From JADJEI01 sp035328465 (GTDB lineage: Bacteria; Bacteroidota; Ignavibacteria; Ignavibacteriales; Ignavibacteriaceae), in assembly GCA_035328465.1 (NCBI GenBank), contig DAOLIQ010000007.1, positions 12,339-76,338 on the forward strand: DNA of 64,000 nucleotides, read 5' to 3'. Positions 53,185 through 61,497 of this stretch are shown here, piece after piece (within the stretch, counting starts at the first letter, position 1; every line of letters begins with the position of its first letter). The translations under genes and the position numbers were made by a program. A model generated the notes under the pieces. It had not been told where the DNA came from, made no database searches, and worked only from the letters and a program-made list of their open reading frames with translations.

Positions 53185-55044
53185 TTAATATTTTGGCAGT
53201 ACACATTTTTTACTAATTCGACTGAGCAGCTTTCCATAATCAGACAAACTCTCTTTCATCACCTCGGAATTTTCCTCGTGACAGGTTAAACAAGCACCTA
53301 CAAGCAGAACTCTTTTTTGTTCTTCAAGATTAAATGGTCTTGTGTTTGTTCGTGTTGTTGAAGATTCCTCTCTGGTCTGCAGAAATCCAATCCAGGCATC
53401 TTTTGGTAAGCTATCTTCCGGATGTTTTAATAATTGCGATTGAAGAATCCACTCACCATTTTTAGAATAAATTAATTTTCCTCTTCCGTAGCCAATAGCA
53501 AGGGGATTGTTATGGCATGATTGGCATGATCTTCCGGTTTTATTAGTTGTATGAGAAAAGGTTGGGGCAAATAATCTTTTAAAAATCTTTTTATCGGGAT
53601 TATATTTCATGTTGTCAATCGTAAGAACCATTCCCGGTAGAAATGTATCAATAATTTCATTACCATATTTTTCTTTTCTAACACCGAGGACAGGATAATC
53701 TACATAAAAATCTGACGGAGCTTCATTCCAGCTGCCTGTGATGTCTTTGTTATCCAACAAATCATATCCCTCGAGTATTGGATCAAACTCTGTGTGGCAG
53801 CCAACGCAGTGCGAAACCCATTCAGTATGGCACGAACTGCAGCTTAATCTTTTATGAGCTTTACCTTCAATGCAAATTTCTGCCGGTGGATTTAATTTCA
53901 ACTTTTGCTTACTTGATTTTGTAATTAGATATTTTTGGCCAGCGGATTTAACATAAGTGTTAATTAGAGGAATATTTGATTTTGCTGTAATCAAAAAATT
54001 TTCATTTCCCTTGCGGCCATTTCTCAAATCCACAATTTTTTTAGACTCGTAATCAAGCTGCAAATAATTAACTGAACGAGATTCGTTTGAGTGACAATCA
54101 ACGCACTGCACTTTTGTCTGTTCTTCCATGTGCTCGTACAAATTTCCATCTCCCATAATTTCGAGAGAAACATGACAATCAATACAAATCATTCCAGCAG
54201 AGTGATGAACATCGTCTTTAGCTTTTTGAAAAACCCTCCCATCCATTAAAAGCCTGAAATTATTTTTATCTTTTATCGAGCTTGCGGAGTAAAGCGTTTC
54301 AGACCAGCCTTCATAATTTGTTGAGATGCGACCTGAGCGGCTGTGACACCCGAAGCAATGATCATTAGTCACATTTATATTTAACTGTGGATGAATTTTT
54401 GGGAAACTTTCAAACTTATTTTGGATTTCATTTGAATTTTCACTTTTGATTTTTGACTTCTGGTAATTGTTTAATTGCTCAATTGCCAAATTGCTGTAAT
54501 TAAGATGGCAAGCATTACAGCCCCCACCTCGTGATAATTCATTAATCGCTCCCCAATGAGTTTTTTCATTTGATAAATGACATGAGGCGCAAAGGTTCCT
54601 GTTGTGATTATCTGCAGGTGATTGAGTCAATTCATGTACATCAAAATGACCTTCGGGTTTTTCCAATTCATCAAAAGCGAATCGATTTACAGAAATTACT
54701 CCACTCATAGTATTCATCAAAGAAGCCTCTATTCGCTCAGGAATTCCCGGATGGCAATTTACAGCACCGCAGGTCTTTGCTGCGTCAGAAGTGTTTCCAG
54801 GAATGAGGATCATCCCCCTGTGAGCAAATATTTTATTTGATGTGCTTGGATTACCGAGATGACAAGCATTACAGCCAATAATTTGCGGTGAATGAGATAG
54901 TTCAAACCCCTCCATTTCGTTGTGACAATTTACACAGCCGTTAAACGCAGATTTATTAATAAAAAAATCACTTACGTAAAAAGCAAATACGTAAATAAGA
55001 ATTATTAATAATGATGATAAAATTATTTTTTTGTTTAGGGTCAA
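53185..55044 (-). CDS. Dodecaheme c-type cytochrome, membrane anchored
   Basis: A 619-residue protein with one N-terminal TM anchor (about 6-28). It has eleven CxxCH heme motifs (CVNCH, CNACH, CASCH, CNACH, CFGCH, CIDCH, CVDCH, CSSCH, CVGCH, CQSCH, CLTCH). A twelfth, CGAVNCH, is of the CX4CH type, the third in order. It is probably a periplasmic electron carrier between the membrane and a reductase or outer-membrane partner. The only possible start is a TTG at 55044, since an in-frame stop codon lies directly before it. It is upstream of and in line with the molybdoenzyme operon, separated by 283 bp. Confidence 0.9.
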   Translation of the reverse strand: MTLNKKIILSSLLIILIYVFAFYVSDFFINKSAFNGCVNCHNEMEGFELSHSPQIIGCNACHLGNPSTSNKIFAHRGMILIPGNTSDAAKTCGAVNCHPGIPERIEASLMNTMSGVISVNRFAFDELEKPEGHFDVHELTQSPADNHNRNLCASCHLSNEKTHWGAINELSRGGGCNACHLNYSNLAIEQLNNYQKSKIKSENSNEIQNKFESFPKIHPQLNINVTNDHCFGCHSRSGRISTNYEGWSETLYSASSIKDKNNFRLLMDGRVFQKAKDDVHHSAGMICIDCHVSLEIMGDGNLYEHMEEQTKVQCVDCHSNESRSVNYLQLDYESKKIVDLRNGRKGNENFLITAKSNIPLINTYVKSAGQKYLITKSSKQKLKLNPPAEICIEGKAHKRLSCSSCHTEWVSHCVGCHTEFDPILEGYDLLDNKDITGSWNEAPSDFYVDYPVLGVRKEKYGNEIIDTFLPGMVLTIDNMKYNPDKKIFKRLFAPTFSHTTNKTGRSCQSCHNNPLAIGYGRGKLIYSKNGEWILQSQLLKHPEDSLPKDAWIGFLQTREESSTTRTNTRPFNLEEQKRVLLVGACLTCHEENSEVMKESLSDYGKLLSRISKKCVLPKY

Positions 55045-55202
55045 TTATAATTATTCTTTGCCTGATTAAATCGTTACTTCTAAAATAGATTGCGCAAAAG
55101 GAAAATAAAATACTTGCTTTTATAAAAATATTATTCCGAAATAATTATTTAGAGTGAAGCAAATAGCTGTTCTCTATGTTAAGAATTTCAATCAACTTAG
55201 TT

Positions 55203-55234
55203 CTCAATAATGAAACTAAAAGTCAATTATTGAG
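55203..55234. repeat. 9-bp inverted repeat, possible operator
   Basis: CTCAATAAT at 55203-55211 and its exact reverse complement at 55226-55234. The arms are about 1.5 helical turns apart. It lies about 30 bases upstream of the candidate -24/-12 element, as an activator or repressor site might. Confidence 0.4.
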
Positions 55235-55264
55235 CGAATTAAGTCTGAAATAAACTTAATTATT

Positions 55265-55281
55265 TGGTAAAAGAATTGACT
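55265..55281 (+). promoter_or_regulatory. Sigma-54-like promoter candidate upstream of the FadL-like gene
   Basis: TGGTAAAAGAATTGACT is nearly the same as TGGTAAAAGATTTGCTT at 59524. GG is followed after 10 bases by GA instead of the canonical GC, so it is a weaker match. The leader would be about 85 bases. Confidence 0.35.
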
Positions 55282-55375
55282 CTTCTTTTTAATTAAACAA
55301 TAAATCTAATACTATAAGCAAAAACTAATTCACAACAATTAAACTAATTATCAAAATTAAAAGAAGGGATTCTAT

Positions 55376-56677
55376 ATGTGTAAAAAACTTTTTTCCATTG
55401 TAACAGTAATCGTCTGGGCTTTTATTATGATCCAGAGTGCAAGCGCAACTGACGGCTATTTCAGGCATGGTTACGGAATAAAATACTCCGCACTTGCCGG
55501 CTCGGGAGTTGCTATTTCATTAAGCTCACTCGGCGCAATAAATAACCCTGCCTTACTTACTTACGTTGACAACAGATTTGATATAAACGTTTCATTATTC
55601 AGCCCCTCACGTGAGTACACAATTACAGGTACTCCATCAGGCTTTCCTGGAACATTTGGACTTACACCCGGCACAATAGAAAGTGAATCAAACTTTTTTG
55701 TATTTCCCACAATGGGTATTGCGTATAAACTCAATCCGACGATGAGTCTTGGACTAGCTTTTTACGGCAACGGCGGAATGAACAGCAATTACCCTGCTCA
55801 GACATTTTATGATCCAACCTCCCCCTCCACAGGTGTAAATATTGAACAAATGTTTGCAGCCGCCACTTACTCAGTTGAAATTGCAAAAGGTCATTCCTTC
55901 GGCATCAGTGCTTTACTTGGATGGCAAAGATTTGCTGCAAAAGGTTTAATTGCATTTTCTAATTTCTCAAGTGATCCCGCAAGTTTGACTGGTAATTCAT
56001 TTTCAACCGCTTTTGGATATGGTGGAAAGATTGGTTACGTTGGAAAGTTCACTGACTTTTTAAGTTTTGGTGCAGCGTATCAAACTAAATTATCAATGCA
56101 GAAGTTCGAACGCTATCAAGGCTTATTTGCTGAAAAAGGTGACTTCGATGTTCCTGCGTCTTGGACAGCCGGTATCGCTGTTGTTCCAATGGAAAACCTA
56201 ACTGTTCTGCTTGATGTTCAGCAAATTCTTTATAGCGGAATTAAATCAGTCGGCAATCCAATGGATTTAGTTAATAACTCACCTGCCCTTCCAAATGGAG
56301 ATCCAAATCCAAATTTTAAATCTCTTGGTAATGCTGAAGGATGGGGTTTCGGATGGGAAGATGTAACTGCTGTAAAATTTGGCTTGATGTATAAACTTGA
56401 CGAAACATGGACTATACTCGGTGGATATTCTTTCAATTCACAGCCGATTCCGGAAAGCGAAGTTATGTTTAACATCCTTGCCCCTGCTGTTGTTCAACAT
56501 CATATTACACTTGGCTTGAGCAAACTTATTGGAAGCAATGAAATAAATATTGCAATGATGTATGCTCCTGCTGTTACTGTTGAAGGACCAAATCCGATGG
56601 AAGCACCCGGTGCACAAACAATCGCATTAAAAATGAGTCAGTTCCAATTTGATTTTGGTTACGCATTTACATTTTAA
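55376..56677 (+). CDS. OmpP1/FadL/TodX-family outer membrane transport protein
   Basis: A 433-residue outer membrane barrel. The signal peptide is about 1-24 (IQSASA). The N-terminal plug region YSALAGSGVAISLSSLGAINNPALL carries the family's NPA motif, shown here as GSGVAISLSSLGAINNPALL. Repeated amphipathic strands follow and the chain ends in Phe (FGYAFTF). Members move hydrophobic compounds such as long-chain fatty acids or aromatics inward. The TTRP-like loop around PASWTAGIAVVPMENLTVL is conserved in the family. Context beside respiratory genes could mean import of a hydrophobic donor or sulfur species (inference). Confidence 0.87.
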   Translation: MCKKLFSIVTVIVWAFIMIQSASATDGYFRHGYGIKYSALAGSGVAISLSSLGAINNPALLTYVDNRFDINVSLFSPSREYTITGTPSGFPGTFGLTPGTIESESNFFVFPTMGIAYKLNPTMSLGLAFYGNGGMNSNYPAQTFYDPTSPSTGVNIEQMFAAATYSVEIAKGHSFGISALLGWQRFAAKGLIAFSNFSSDPASLTGNSFSTAFGYGGKIGYVGKFTDFLSFGAAYQTKLSMQKFERYQGLFAEKGDFDVPASWTAGIAVVPMENLTVLLDVQQILYSGIKSVGNPMDLVNNSPALPNGDPNPNFKSLGNAEGWGFGWEDVTAVKFGLMYKLDETWTILGGYSFNSQPIPESEVMFNILAPAVVQHHITLGLSKLIGSNEINIAMMYAPAVTVEGPNPMEAPGAQTIALKMSQFQFDFGYAFTF

Positions 56678-56695
56678 TTTTTTATCAACACAATT

Positions 56696-56719
56696 AAGGG
56701 CATCATTATGGTGCCCTTT
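56696..56719 (+). terminator. Hairpin after the FadL-like gene, weak terminator
   Basis: AAGGGCATC and GGTGCCCTT (one G-U pair) form a 9-bp stem with a 5-6 base loop, followed by TTATATT. The short T tract makes it a weak or attenuating terminator before the next gene, which starts 28 bp on. Confidence 0.55.
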
Positions 56720-56747
56720 ATATTAAATACTTTTATGGAGGAATAAA

Positions 56748-57836
56748 ATGTCGAAAAAATTCTTTTTAATAATTTACATATTTTTATTTATCAGCACGGC
56801 TTCGGCTGCTGATCATGGTATTTACATGCGTGTAGTAAAAAATATAAAAGGAGACTACACCAAAGTTTGTGCAAGCGTTAAACAGTCATTGCAATCTGCT
56901 GGTTTTAAAATTTTAGCCGACCACGATATAACTACTCCTGACAAAGTAAAAGAGGATAGAAAAGATCTTTGCGGATACAGGGGAAAGCTTTTTGTCTTCA
57001 CAAATGACGATTACATCAAAGCAATCACTTCATTCGGCAATAAATATTTATCCGCTGGATTCCTTCGTGTAGGAATTCATGAAACAAATGAAGGTATTCA
57101 AATAATCATCGCTGATCCCGAAACGATTGATAGAATTATATTTAATGACTTAAACGATGATCTGTATAATAAGGCTGTAAAAAAAATAGTTCCTTTTAAA
57201 ACAAAAATTATAGATGCGATTCATTCTCTTAATCTTGGATCAAACGTAAAAGAGGTTCGTGAACCAAAAAGAAGTGATGAAGATATTCGCGATGCTTCTA
57301 AAGATATGATTATGATGGTAGGTGATATGACTTTCTTTGAGGATGAAGATCAATTCCCGGAAATTTACTCACAGAAAAAAAATGTGACAGTTGAAGGTCT
57401 GGAAAAACTAAAACAAAATATTTTAGCAAACATTAAAAATTTTTCCCCGAATCAGGAAGATAAAGAATACCGCTGGAGCGAAAATCTAAAAGAAGATCTT
57501 AAATGGAAAGTAATCAGCGAAGTCTATTCTCCGGATAAGAAAGCAATTCTTTTGGGACTTACAAGAAATCAAACAGAGGGCGTTTCCTTCTACATCGTCG
57601 GTGATGAAACTAAAGAAAATAGCTGCCCCGGGCTCGATCATCTTACTGCTTATCCTATCGAAGTGCTGCTTATGATTAAAGGTGATAAAATTGTTGTGAA
57701 TACTCCAAGGGAGATGTTTAGAATGGACATGTACTTTTGGGATGCCGGAATGAAAGCGTTTATGGATCACATGAGTATGCCCGATATACTTGATGAATCT
57801 ATTTACCGTGCTTTATTTGCTAAAGATAAAGATTAG
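56748..57836 (+). CDS. Secreted protein of unknown function
   Basis: A 362-residue protein with a signal peptide (about 1-20, TASAAD) and no other TM segment, so probably periplasmic. I do not recognise the family. The N-terminal 150 residues have a pattern (VKQSLQSAGFKILADHDI, LCGYRGKLFVFTNDDYIKAI) that loosely recalls DUF302-like folds. The middle (about 180-250) is acidic and the end is mixed alpha/beta with AFMDHMSMPDILDES. It has four Cys (about 41, 74, and two close to 280-290). A strong GGAGG Shine-Dalgarno is present, and it probably shares a transcript with the FadL-like gene. Confidence 0.75.
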   Translation: MSKKFFLIIYIFLFISTASAADHGIYMRVVKNIKGDYTKVCASVKQSLQSAGFKILADHDITTPDKVKEDRKDLCGYRGKLFVFTNDDYIKAITSFGNKYLSAGFLRVGIHETNEGIQIIIADPETIDRIIFNDLNDDLYNKAVKKIVPFKTKIIDAIHSLNLGSNVKEVREPKRSDEDIRDASKDMIMMVGDMTFFEDEDQFPEIYSQKKNVTVEGLEKLKQNILANIKNFSPNQEDKEYRWSENLKEDLKWKVISEVYSPDKKAILLGLTRNQTEGVSFYIVGDETKENSCPGLDHLTAYPIEVLLMIKGDKIVVNTPREMFRMDMYFWDAGMKAFMDHMSMPDILDESIYRALFAKDKD

Positions 57837-57841
57837 TAAAA

Positions 57842-57876
57842 CTAAAGGCGGTCATGTTTTACCGGCCGCACTTTTA
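57842..57876 (+). terminator. Imperfect hairpin, possible terminator
   Basis: CTAAAGGCGGTC (57842-57853) can pair with GGCCGCACTTTTAG to 57876 with two bulges or mismatches. The T run is short. It lies directly after the unknown secreted protein gene. Confidence 0.4.
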
Positions 57877-58043
57877 GACCATAATAATTATCATCTTATT
57901 TTTATTCACTGTATAAAAATTAAAGGATGATAAAAATTAATTTTTTGTTTTTACTATATCAGTATTAGATAAATAAAGATAGAAGAATTGCAGAAATGAT
58001 TTTGTAATTTTGAGCAACCGATATTTAATTATTGTTGAAAGCA

Positions 58044-59354
58044 ATGGAAGAGCAAACTACCGATACGATATTAAACTCTTTGGCAGAAGGTGTATTTACT
58101 GTTGACAAAAATTTTAAAATAAATTTTTTCAATGCTGCTGCTGAAAAAGTAACCGGGCTTGATAGAAAAGACGTGATCGGAAAATTTTGCAAGCAAGTTT
58201 TAAAATCAGAACTTTGCTATCTGAACTGTCCTATTGCTTCAATCCTTGAAAATGGGAAAAGCATTTTCGACTTAGAGACACAAATTCAGCGGAGTGACGG
58301 TAAAGTAGTGCAGATTCGCATGAATGCTGCTGTCTTAAAAAACTCTTCTAATGAACCAACCGGTGGAATAATTTCTTTCCGCGATATGTCTGCTTACAAA
58401 GAACTTCGCCAATATCTCGAACACAATACACAGTTTTACGGCATAGTTGGCTACAGTAAACCAATGCAGGAAATATTTTCCTTGATTACTGAAATCTCTA
58501 ACACGGATGCAACAATACTGATAATAGGTGAAACCGGCACAGGGAAAGAATTAATTGCGAACGCTGTCTACCTGACAAGCAAAAGAAAAAACAATAAATT
58601 TGTAAAAGTTAATTGCGCAGTTCTTCCACCGCAGCTTCTTGCAAGTGAATTATTTGGTCATTCAAAAGGCGCTTTTACGGATGCAGTAAAAGAAAGGATG
58701 GGGCGTTTTGAATATGCCGACGGAGGTACAATTTTCCTTGATGAAATTGCCGAGATACCCATTCAAATGCAATTGCAATTATTGAGAATAATTCAGGAGG
58801 GAGCTTTCGAACGATTGGGTGAATCGCAAACTCGTAAGGTGGATGTAAGAATTATTGCTGCAACAAATGTGAATATAGAAGAAGCTATAAAAAAGGGTAC
58901 TTTCAGAGAAGATCTTTTTTACAGACTTAATGTTATTCCTATTGAAGTTCCGCCACTAAGAAAAAGACGCGAGGATATTCCGCATCTGGTAAATCATTTT
59001 ATTAAAAAATTCGCCTTATTGTATTCAAAAGAAATAACTCAGATCGATGATAAAGGAATGGATTTGCTTTACAAATATGATTGGCATGGAAATGTTCGCG
59101 AACTCGAAAATGCAATTGAATATGCAGTAATTAGATCTAAATCATCAGACATCTTGTGTGCATGCAGTTTACCTGTTTATCTTCGTAATGATATTAAATG
59201 CAGCAAGGAAAAAAATCATACATCAGATCCTTCTTCATCAGAAATATTAAGACTGCTCGAACTCCATCAGTGGAACAGATCAAAAGTAGCTAAGGAATTA
59301 AATATTAACCGCTCAACTCTGTGGCGAAAATTAAAATCAATGGGTATAGAATAA
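58044..59354 (+). CDS. PAS-domain sigma-54-dependent transcriptional activator
   Basis: A 436-residue enhancer-binding protein. An N-terminal PAS domain (about 5-115) contains FCKQVLKSELCYLNCPI, a C-x8-C-x3-C pattern that may sense redox or bind a cofactor. The AAA+ domain (about 130-360) has Walker A GETGTGKE, the sigma-54 contact loop GAFTDA (a variant of GAFTGA), Walker B GGTIFLDEIAEIP and the arginine-finger region FREDLFYRLNV. A Fis-type HTH ends the protein (LLELHQWNRSKVAKELNINR). The ATG at 58044 is preferred over the TTG at 58032. It lies directly upstream of a -24/-12 promoter with palindromic sites. Confidence 0.92.
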   Translation: MEEQTTDTILNSLAEGVFTVDKNFKINFFNAAAEKVTGLDRKDVIGKFCKQVLKSELCYLNCPIASILENGKSIFDLETQIQRSDGKVVQIRMNAAVLKNSSNEPTGGIISFRDMSAYKELRQYLEHNTQFYGIVGYSKPMQEIFSLITEISNTDATILIIGETGTGKELIANAVYLTSKRKNNKFVKVNCAVLPPQLLASELFGHSKGAFTDAVKERMGRFEYADGGTIFLDEIAEIPIQMQLQLLRIIQEGAFERLGESQTRKVDVRIIAATNVNIEEAIKKGTFREDLFYRLNVIPIEVPPLRKRREDIPHLVNHFIKKFALLYSKEITQIDDKGMDLLYKYDWHGNVRELENAIEYAVIRSKSSDILCACSLPVYLRNDIKCSKEKNHTSDPSSSEILRLLELHQWNRSKVAKELNINRSTLWRKLKSMGIE

Positions 59355-59387
59355 ATCAACATCATAGTTCACAACCCCCTTCCTCAA

Positions 59388-59474
59388 TGTTGCAACGCAA
59401 CAAAATGTTGCACATTCCTTTAACATCTTACAAATAAATAAGATACCACCAAAGCCTCCTGTAGTGTTGCAACA
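59388..59474 (+). promoter_or_regulatory. Upstream activator sites (TGTTGC/GCAACA palindromes)
   Basis: Three related sites. TGTTGC-AAC-GCAACA at 59388-59402 is an inverted repeat, AATGTTGCACATT at 59404-59416 has a third TGTTGC half-site, and TGTTGCAACA at 59465-59474 is a perfect 10-bp palindrome. They lie about 50-160 bases upstream of the -24/-12 promoter at 59524, right where enhancers for the neighbouring activator would be. Confidence 0.65.
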
Positions 59475-59523
59475 GCATTATTTATAGGATTCAATTTTTT
59501 TATCTCTAACACAATATTTTTTC

Positions 59524-59540
59524 TGGTAAAAGATTTGCTT
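59524..59540 (+). promoter_or_regulatory. Sigma-54 (-24/-12) promoter
   Basis: TGGTAAAAGATTTGCTT has GG (59525-59526), exactly 10 bases, then GC (59537-59538) with TTGC at the -12 box. This fits the TGGCAC-N5-TTGC consensus in the invariant bases. The expected start of transcription is near 59549, only a few bases before the ATG at 59554. Confidence 0.65.
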
Positions 59541-59553
59541 GTATAAAAATATT

Positions 59554-60003
59554 ATGAGCGAAATGTTAGCAAATCACTATTTCCAAAATCGTAAATTTAT
59601 TACAGCTGCACCCTTACTGGAAAAGGCGCTTAAAAATTCCAATGACGATTCTTTAAAAAAGAAACTTATCATCTGTTACGCAGAAAGCGAAAGAATATCT
59701 GAAGCATTTAATTTATTCTACTCTCTGATTAAAACAAACATTAAAATTATTTTGGATACGAATACTTCTGATGAAGATTGCCCCTGCCCCGATCTGATTT
59801 ATCAAAAAGAAAATTCATTTAATTCAACTGATTTGGATTTTACAAACTTACTTCAATTGGGAATGCTCTGGCTCTTCTGCGATAAGCAAACTTCACTTAA
59901 TTATTTCCAAAAGGCTTTAACGATTCAGTCCAACAATAAAGAAATTATTGATATAATATCTATAATAAAAAAACATAATCAATCTCAGATGCTATCACAC
60001 TAA
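59554..60003 (+). CDS. Small TPR-like protein
   Basis: A 149-residue, mostly helical protein. The N-terminus has a TPR-like pair (NHYFQNRKFITAAPLLEKAL, then LKKKLIICYAESERISEAFN) and the C-terminus another (LLQLGMLWLFCDKQTSLNYF ... ALTIQSNNKEIIDII). Between lies an acidic DEDCPCPD. No signal peptide, so likely cytoplasmic. The ATG at 59554 is used; the frame opens at a TTG at 59539, which overlaps the promoter. An ATG at 59563 is also possible. The split-Soret-like gene follows after 16 bp. Possibly a chaperone or adaptor for that exported protein (inference). Confidence 0.72.
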   Translation: MSEMLANHYFQNRKFITAAPLLEKALKNSNDDSLKKKLIICYAESERISEAFNLFYSLIKTNIKIILDTNTSDEDCPCPDLIYQKENSFNSTDLDFTNLLQLGMLWLFCDKQTSLNYFQKALTIQSNNKEIIDIISIIKKHNQSQMLSH

Positions 60004-60019
60004 ACTAAAAGGAGTTCAA

Positions 60020-61138
60020 ATGAAAAATAATTTATCACGAAAAGAATTTTTAGTTAATGCATCCAGGGCTGCCGTTGGTGTAACTGCAGTGGCTGGATTG
60101 TCAGGACTTGTTGCAACTGCAACAACAAAAGCCAAACCTCTTATTACCCCATGGCCATGGCCTTATCAGGAGTTGGATGCAGAAGAAGTCAGACTTCAGG
60201 CTCATTATCTTTATTGGAATGATAAGGATTGCTGCGCTGGTGTATTCGGTTCCATAGTTAATGCATTAGCTGCAAAAATCGGCGAACCATGGACAAACCT
60301 CCCGATGGAAGTCATGTTATTTGGACGAGGCGGAGGCGGGGGTTGGGGTACTCTTTGCGGTGTTATAAACGGTGGAGCGGCACTCATAAGTCTGGTTACT
60401 GAAAAAGCTGCATCCGGTCCGCTTCTAACTGAACTTTTCGGATGGTACACTCAGGCTGAATTACCAAGTGATTTAGCTAATGAAATAGCTGTTAACGGTG
60501 GTTATCTTGTTCATAATTACGACGATGCATTAGTTCAGAATGTTTCCGGAAGTCCGCTTTGTCATATATCTGTTACTGAATGGTGTGTTGCTGCCGGAAA
60601 AAAAGTTAGTGATGTTGAAAGAAAAGAAAGGTGCGGCAGAATTGCCGGTGATTGCGCAGCTAAAACTGTTGAACTTTTAAATGCCTACTTCGCCGGGACA
60701 TTTGTTCCGACTTATGTTGATCCTGAAACAGTTACTGCATGCCTCGGCTGCCATGGAACTGCATTTATGAATAATGTAATGACAAAGATGGAATGCACCT
60801 CCTGCCATGGTGACCCGCATGATACTTCCGCAGTTGAACCAACCGGCGGAATAGTATCTTCATTTTCGCTGAGTCAGAATTATCCTAATCCATTTAATCC
60901 AAGCACGAAAATTAATTTTGCAGTCCCGCAAACAGAAAAGGTTCGTCTTGATGTTTATGATATTCAGGGTAAGTTAATTAAATCTTTAGTTGATTACGAC
61001 CTGTATCAACCAGGAAATTACAGCGTTGAATGGAATGGAAAAGATAATCATGGTAAGAACGTTGCCAGCGGTATTTACTTTGTTAAAATGCAGGCAGGTA
61101 AATTTGCACAAACCAGGAAAATGAATCTTGTAAAGTAA
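60020..61138 (+). CDS. Split-Soret-type diheme (C_GCAxxG_C_C) protein with T9SS sorting domain
   Basis: A 372-residue protein. A Tat-like signal has RK in place of RR (SRKEFLVNASRAAVGVTAVA, 6-25). The central C_GCAxxG_C_C-like domain (about 68-225) contains Cys71, 72, 113, 181, 189, 205 and 212. Two heme motifs follow, CLGCH (241-245) and CTSCH (259-263), the layout of split-Soret cytochromes. The T9SS type A CTD (about 282-372, FSLSQNYPNPFNPSTKINFA ... MQAGKFAQTRKMNLVK) sends it to the cell surface. It is probably an extracellular or surface electron carrier. AAAGGAG Shine-Dalgarno; second gene of a sigma-54-type operon. Confidence 0.85.
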   Translation: MKNNLSRKEFLVNASRAAVGVTAVAGLSGLVATATTKAKPLITPWPWPYQELDAEEVRLQAHYLYWNDKDCCAGVFGSIVNALAAKIGEPWTNLPMEVMLFGRGGGGGWGTLCGVINGGAALISLVTEKAASGPLLTELFGWYTQAELPSDLANEIAVNGGYLVHNYDDALVQNVSGSPLCHISVTEWCVAAGKKVSDVERKERCGRIAGDCAAKTVELLNAYFAGTFVPTYVDPETVTACLGCHGTAFMNNVMTKMECTSCHGDPHDTSAVEPTGGIVSSFSLSQNYPNPFNPSTKINFAVPQTEKVRLDVYDIQGKLIKSLVDYDLYQPGNYSVEWNGKDNHGKNVASGIYFVKMQAGKFAQTRKMNLVK

Positions 61139-61182
61139 GTTGAATTTTTCAGGCTGAAATCTTTACTCAAAAAAAACTACTA

Positions 61183-61215
61183 AAAAGGCGATCACTTTAT
61201 AGCTGATCGCCTTTT
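61183..61215 (+). terminator. Intrinsic terminator
   Basis: A 12-bp perfect stem, AAAAGGCGATCA (61183-61194) with TGATCGCCTTTT (61204-61215), and a 9-base loop, followed by AGTTTTT. It closes the split-Soret operon. Confidence 0.88.
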
Positions 61216-61497
61216 AGTTTTTGCAAATGATCATTTTTCGTTTTGTTGTCCCTTGTTTTTTGGGAGGTGGGGGGTAATGCTGTTGTTTTATTCACGCTTT
61301 TCAGGCGCATCTTTAAGGTTGGCGAGTGAGTTCGACATACTTGCGATATTAAAGACGCACCGTGTTTGAAATGGATATTTAACATAGCAGCTTAGCGAGT
61401 GTTTATCCCGCTTCGTGAATTGATCGTAGGCGGTGACTCAGGACCTTCTCTGTGTGACAATTTGACGGATATTTTAAGTGAGAGAAGTTAGAAGCCA

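Larger units (their letters stand above)
55045..55375. other. Divergent regulatory region, cytochrome / FadL-like gene
   Basis: About 330 bp AT-rich region between divergent genes. It holds a 9-bp inverted repeat, CTCAATAAT (55203-55211) and ATTATTGAG (55226-55234), spaced by 14 bases, and a promoter-like element at 55265. No coding frame. Confidence 0.5.

Noticed and set aside
61197..61385. 62-codon minus-strand frame after the split-Soret gene
   Set aside because: Starts in non-coding DNA and runs through the terminator hairpin; no coding features.
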